Below are positions 61,437 to 64,000 of a stretch of 64,000 bases of DNA, piece after piece; within the stretch, counting starts at the first letter, position 1, and each line of letters starts with the position of its first letter. The DNA lies in NCBI GenBank assembly GCA_003993805.1, contig RSEF01000031.1:51261961-51325960 (forward strand), in the 5' to 3' direction. The notes below the pieces were generated by a model. That model saw nothing but the letters and a program-made list of their open reading frames with translations, ran no database searches and had not been told where the DNA came from. A program made the translations under genes and the position numbers. The stretch comes from Himantopus leucocephalus (Eukaryota > Chordata > Aves > Charadriiformes > Recurvirostridae).

Positions 61437-62538
61437 GCTTTGACGCTGTCTCCCATAAGATGTTGATGTATGGGCTGGATGAGCAGATGGTGAGGTGGAT
61501 GGAAACCTGGCTGAATGGCCAGGCGTAGAGGGTGGTGATCAGCAGCACAAAGTCTAGGTGGCTAGTGGCTAGCACTGTACCCATGGGGTTGATACCAGGT
61601 CCAGTCCTGTTTAGCGTCTTCATTCATGAGCTGGATGATGGGTCAGAGTGTACCCTCAGAAAGTTTGCAGACAACACCAAACTGGGAGGAATGGCTGATA
61701 TGCCAGAGGGTCATGCTGCCATCCAGAAGGATCTTGACAGGCCTGAGAAATGAGCTAAGAAGAACCTCACAAACTTCAACAAGGAGAAGGGCAGAGTCCC
61801 AGGCCACCAGTATTGCTGGGTGCTGATGATCTTGAAAGCAATGTTGCAGAAAAGGACCTGGGGGTCCTAGTGGACAGCAGGTTGAACATGAGCCAGCACT
61901 GTGCCCCTGCAGCAAAGAAAGCTAATGGTATCCTGGCTGTGGAAGAAAAAGTATTGCCAGCAGGTCGAGCGTGGTGATCCTTCCCCTGTCCTCAGCACTG
62001 GTGAGGCCACACTTGGGAGTGCTGTGTTGACTTGTGGGCTCCCCAGAACAAGAGAGATGGAGCTACTGGAGAGAGTCCAATGAAGGGCCATGAAGATGAT
62101 GAAGGGACTGGAGCATCTCTCCTCTGAGGAAAGGCTGAGTGAGCTGGGACTCTTCAGCCAGGAGAAGAGAAGTCTCAAGGGGGAAGGAATCTCCTCAGTA
62201 TATACAAACACCTGAAGGGAAGGTGCAAAGAGGACAGAGCCAGGCTCTTTGTAAGTGGTGCTCAGTGACAGGATGACAGGCAATGGGCACAAACTGAAAC
62301 ACAGGAAAATCCTCCTCAACATCAGGAAACATTTTGTTACTGTGAGGGTGTCTGAGCATTGGCACAGGTTGTGGTTGTGCTCAGAGGGGTTGTGGAGTCT
62401 CCATCCTTGGAGACATTCAAAAGCCATCTGGACATGATCGTTGGCCACTTGCAGTAGGTGTCCCTGCTGGAACAGGGTGGTTGGGACAAGATGACTTCCA
62501 GAGGTCCCTTCTCACCTCAACCAGTGTATGATTCTGTG
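61437..62538 (+). mobile_element. CR1 LINE 3' part, sense, about 1.1 kb
   Basis: It starts within the RT domain (TTTGACGCTGTCTCCCATAA, corresponding to the AFDTVSH block), passes through a preserved segment reading KFADNTKLGG (61661-61690) where the catalytic aspartate pair is FAD-N, and ends in the CR1 terminus AGTGTATGATTCTGTG. Stops and frameshifts break it. It is more diverged than the copy at 60240. Confidence 0.9.
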
Positions 62539-63817
62539 AAAAACATGCCAGTTCAGGCAGCTTCTGTTGCTTATGGTGTTATAAAAGATTTCAGGAAAGT
62601 TACTCAGTTACTGCTTCAAAAGAGGCTAGGTAATATCCTCCTTTTCTCGCTTTTATGTCCATATTCGTTCTTTTTCAGTCTTCTCCACAGCCCCATGTGT
62701 TGCAGCATTACCCTTAGGGCTGCTTACCCCTACACAGCATTGTAGCTAAGTGGCTTAAAATTGCACAAAGGTAACAAAGTCCATTGTTTGGCTGCATTTC
62801 TACTTCTGGACTCCTCTGTTAAGTGTTCTTGGTAAGAGTCCTCTATGAACTTGAGTTGAAAAATTGGGAGAAAATCAAGATGTTTTAAGATTTTTTAATT
62901 CTTAGAAATTAAAACTTGATGAAGCATCTTTTTTGATTTTTCCTTCAGTTTTCACTCATACAGGGGTATGGTTGACCTGAAACTACGACTGAAGCTATTA
63001 GCTAAAATTCACTTCTGTGGATCTCCTCACAGCATTATCTTAGCAAAGGCACCTATTTTATTTAAAATACTTAGATTAGTTTTAAGTAAGAATAAATCCC
63101 TTCATTTTTCTTTATTTCAAATATTTGCTTTCCTGTTCTTCTGTGCTTACACTCCTTAAAACATCTGAATTATACTAAGGAGAAACATTTGATTGAGCTT
63201 TTCCTTATATGTCACAAATAGGCCTCTGTCTGCATATAGCAGCTTATGTTTTAGTGTTAATCTTGAAGTGATTAGTATGTTTTAGACATTCCTTTCATAA
63301 CAATGTCATAAACAGAAACAGTGTACTGAAGTCATGCACTTTGGTTACAATCTCCAAGTCAAACTCCTTTGTATGACGAAGATATTGGCCAGATATAATG
63401 AATTCTTAAAACTTCTCTGCCAAACTGATCCTGCCATAGCTTCTGGGGCTTCATTTAAATTATGTAAGAGATCAGTACAGCTCTTTAGCACCTGTGCCCA
63501 CGGTACTGTGTTTACTTTTTCTGCCAACTTATTCTGAAATATTTTTCAGTTACGTGGTTAACATCATTTCTGAATTCCACTGGGAAGCATAGAAACAATG
63601 TAGTAGTCTACTTTGGGTGATGGATGAACAAAGGAAGTTTAAAAAGCCATCATTTTTGCTACGTTTTTGGCACACTATTACTATATGGAAAGATCTCATT
63701 GTATTTATGACATCAGGAGTTAACATGTAACGTTACAAGATGATGGTAAGTCACAAACAGGTGAAGAAAAGTTAGAATTTCTGTGTGGAAAAGGAGAGAC
63801 AAATTCATAGGTAAGCT

Positions 63818-64000
63818 ACGGAAGTGTGGGTTAGATGACTGGACAGTGAGGTGGATTCAGAACTGGCTGAATGGCAGAGTTCAGAGATCAGCAGCGCAGA
63901 GTCCAGTTGGAGGCCTGTAACTAGTGGTGTTCCCCAGGGGTCAGTACTGGGTCCAGTCTTGTTCAGCATATTCATCAACGACCTGGGTGAGGGGACAGAG
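63818..64000 (+). mobile_element. CR1 RT fragment, sense, cut by window end
   Basis: It matches the CR1 RT region with GTGAGGTGGATTCAGAACTG, GGCTGAATGGCAGAG and the GTTCCCCAGGGGTCAGTACT block that encodes the PQGS motif. It continues beyond the window. Confidence 0.88.

Larger units (their letters stand above)
56451..64000 (+). other. FBN2: FBN2 intron 6, 5' part, runs off the window
   Basis: No further FBN2 exon is seen before the end. The intron contains an antisense retroviral remnant (about 56560-60130), sense CR1 pieces (60240-60759, 61437-62538, 63818-64000) and a short GC-rich patch (60770-60885). The stretches 60890-61430 and 62540-63815 hold nothing recognisable. Confidence 0.8.

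Noticed and set aside
1..64000. CRISPR arrays, operons, phage or bacterial systems
   Set aside because: Sequence is plainly avian nuclear DNA with introns and CR1 elements; no regularly spaced repeats of that kind are present.

Overview
This is a vertebrate nuclear window, almost certainly from a bird and probably a passerine. The evidence is CR1 LINEs throughout, avian-type solo LTRs, an avian Topors-like RING gene, and the 5' part of FBN2 (fibrillin-2). The background is AT-rich and non-coding. Only two genes are supported; nearly all other open frames are chance or repeat-derived.

Layout. 1-13.2 kb is intergenic: a CR1 fragment (1.66-3.2 kb) broken by a 100-N gap, two solo LTRs (7.05-7.63 and 9.05-9.68 kb), and a cluster of CR1 pieces with GGAAT/TAGAA pentanucleotide arrays (12.2-12.96 kb). 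13.2-14.76 kb on the minus strand is an intact 336-codon C3HC4 RING-finger gene of the Topors-like type. It has a TATA-like box, a short intron in the 5' UTR and a poly(A) signal. A degenerate minisatellite lies just upstream of its promoter. A second 100-N gap (15859-15958) touches the GC-rich FBN2 promoter/first exon.

16.1 kb to the end, plus strand, is FBN2. Six coding exons (16109-16341, 17225-17307, 21112-21210, 21785-21880, 24300-24395, 56253-56450) join in frame with GT-AG boundaries. They encode the signal peptide, the propeptide with a furin-type site, the fibrillin unique N-terminal region, three EGF domains and the nine-cysteine first hybrid domain, 268 codons plus one base. The gene runs on past the window. 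Intron 5 is about 31.9 kb and holds two decayed CR1s and a solo LTR, all antisense. Intron 6 holds an antisense endogenous retrovirus remnant with a recognisable protease motif, then three sense-oriented CR1 pieces.

FBN2 encodes an extracellular microfibril glycoprotein. The RING gene should encode a nuclear E3 ubiquitin ligase. The two genes are divergently arranged, about 1.4 kb apart plus the gap; there is no evidence of a functional link. I found no new multi-gene system. The points most worth a second look are the Topors-like gene and its minisatellite, the retroviral remnant, the pentanucleotide arrays, and several single-N joins flanked by repeated sequence that look like unmerged contig overlaps.
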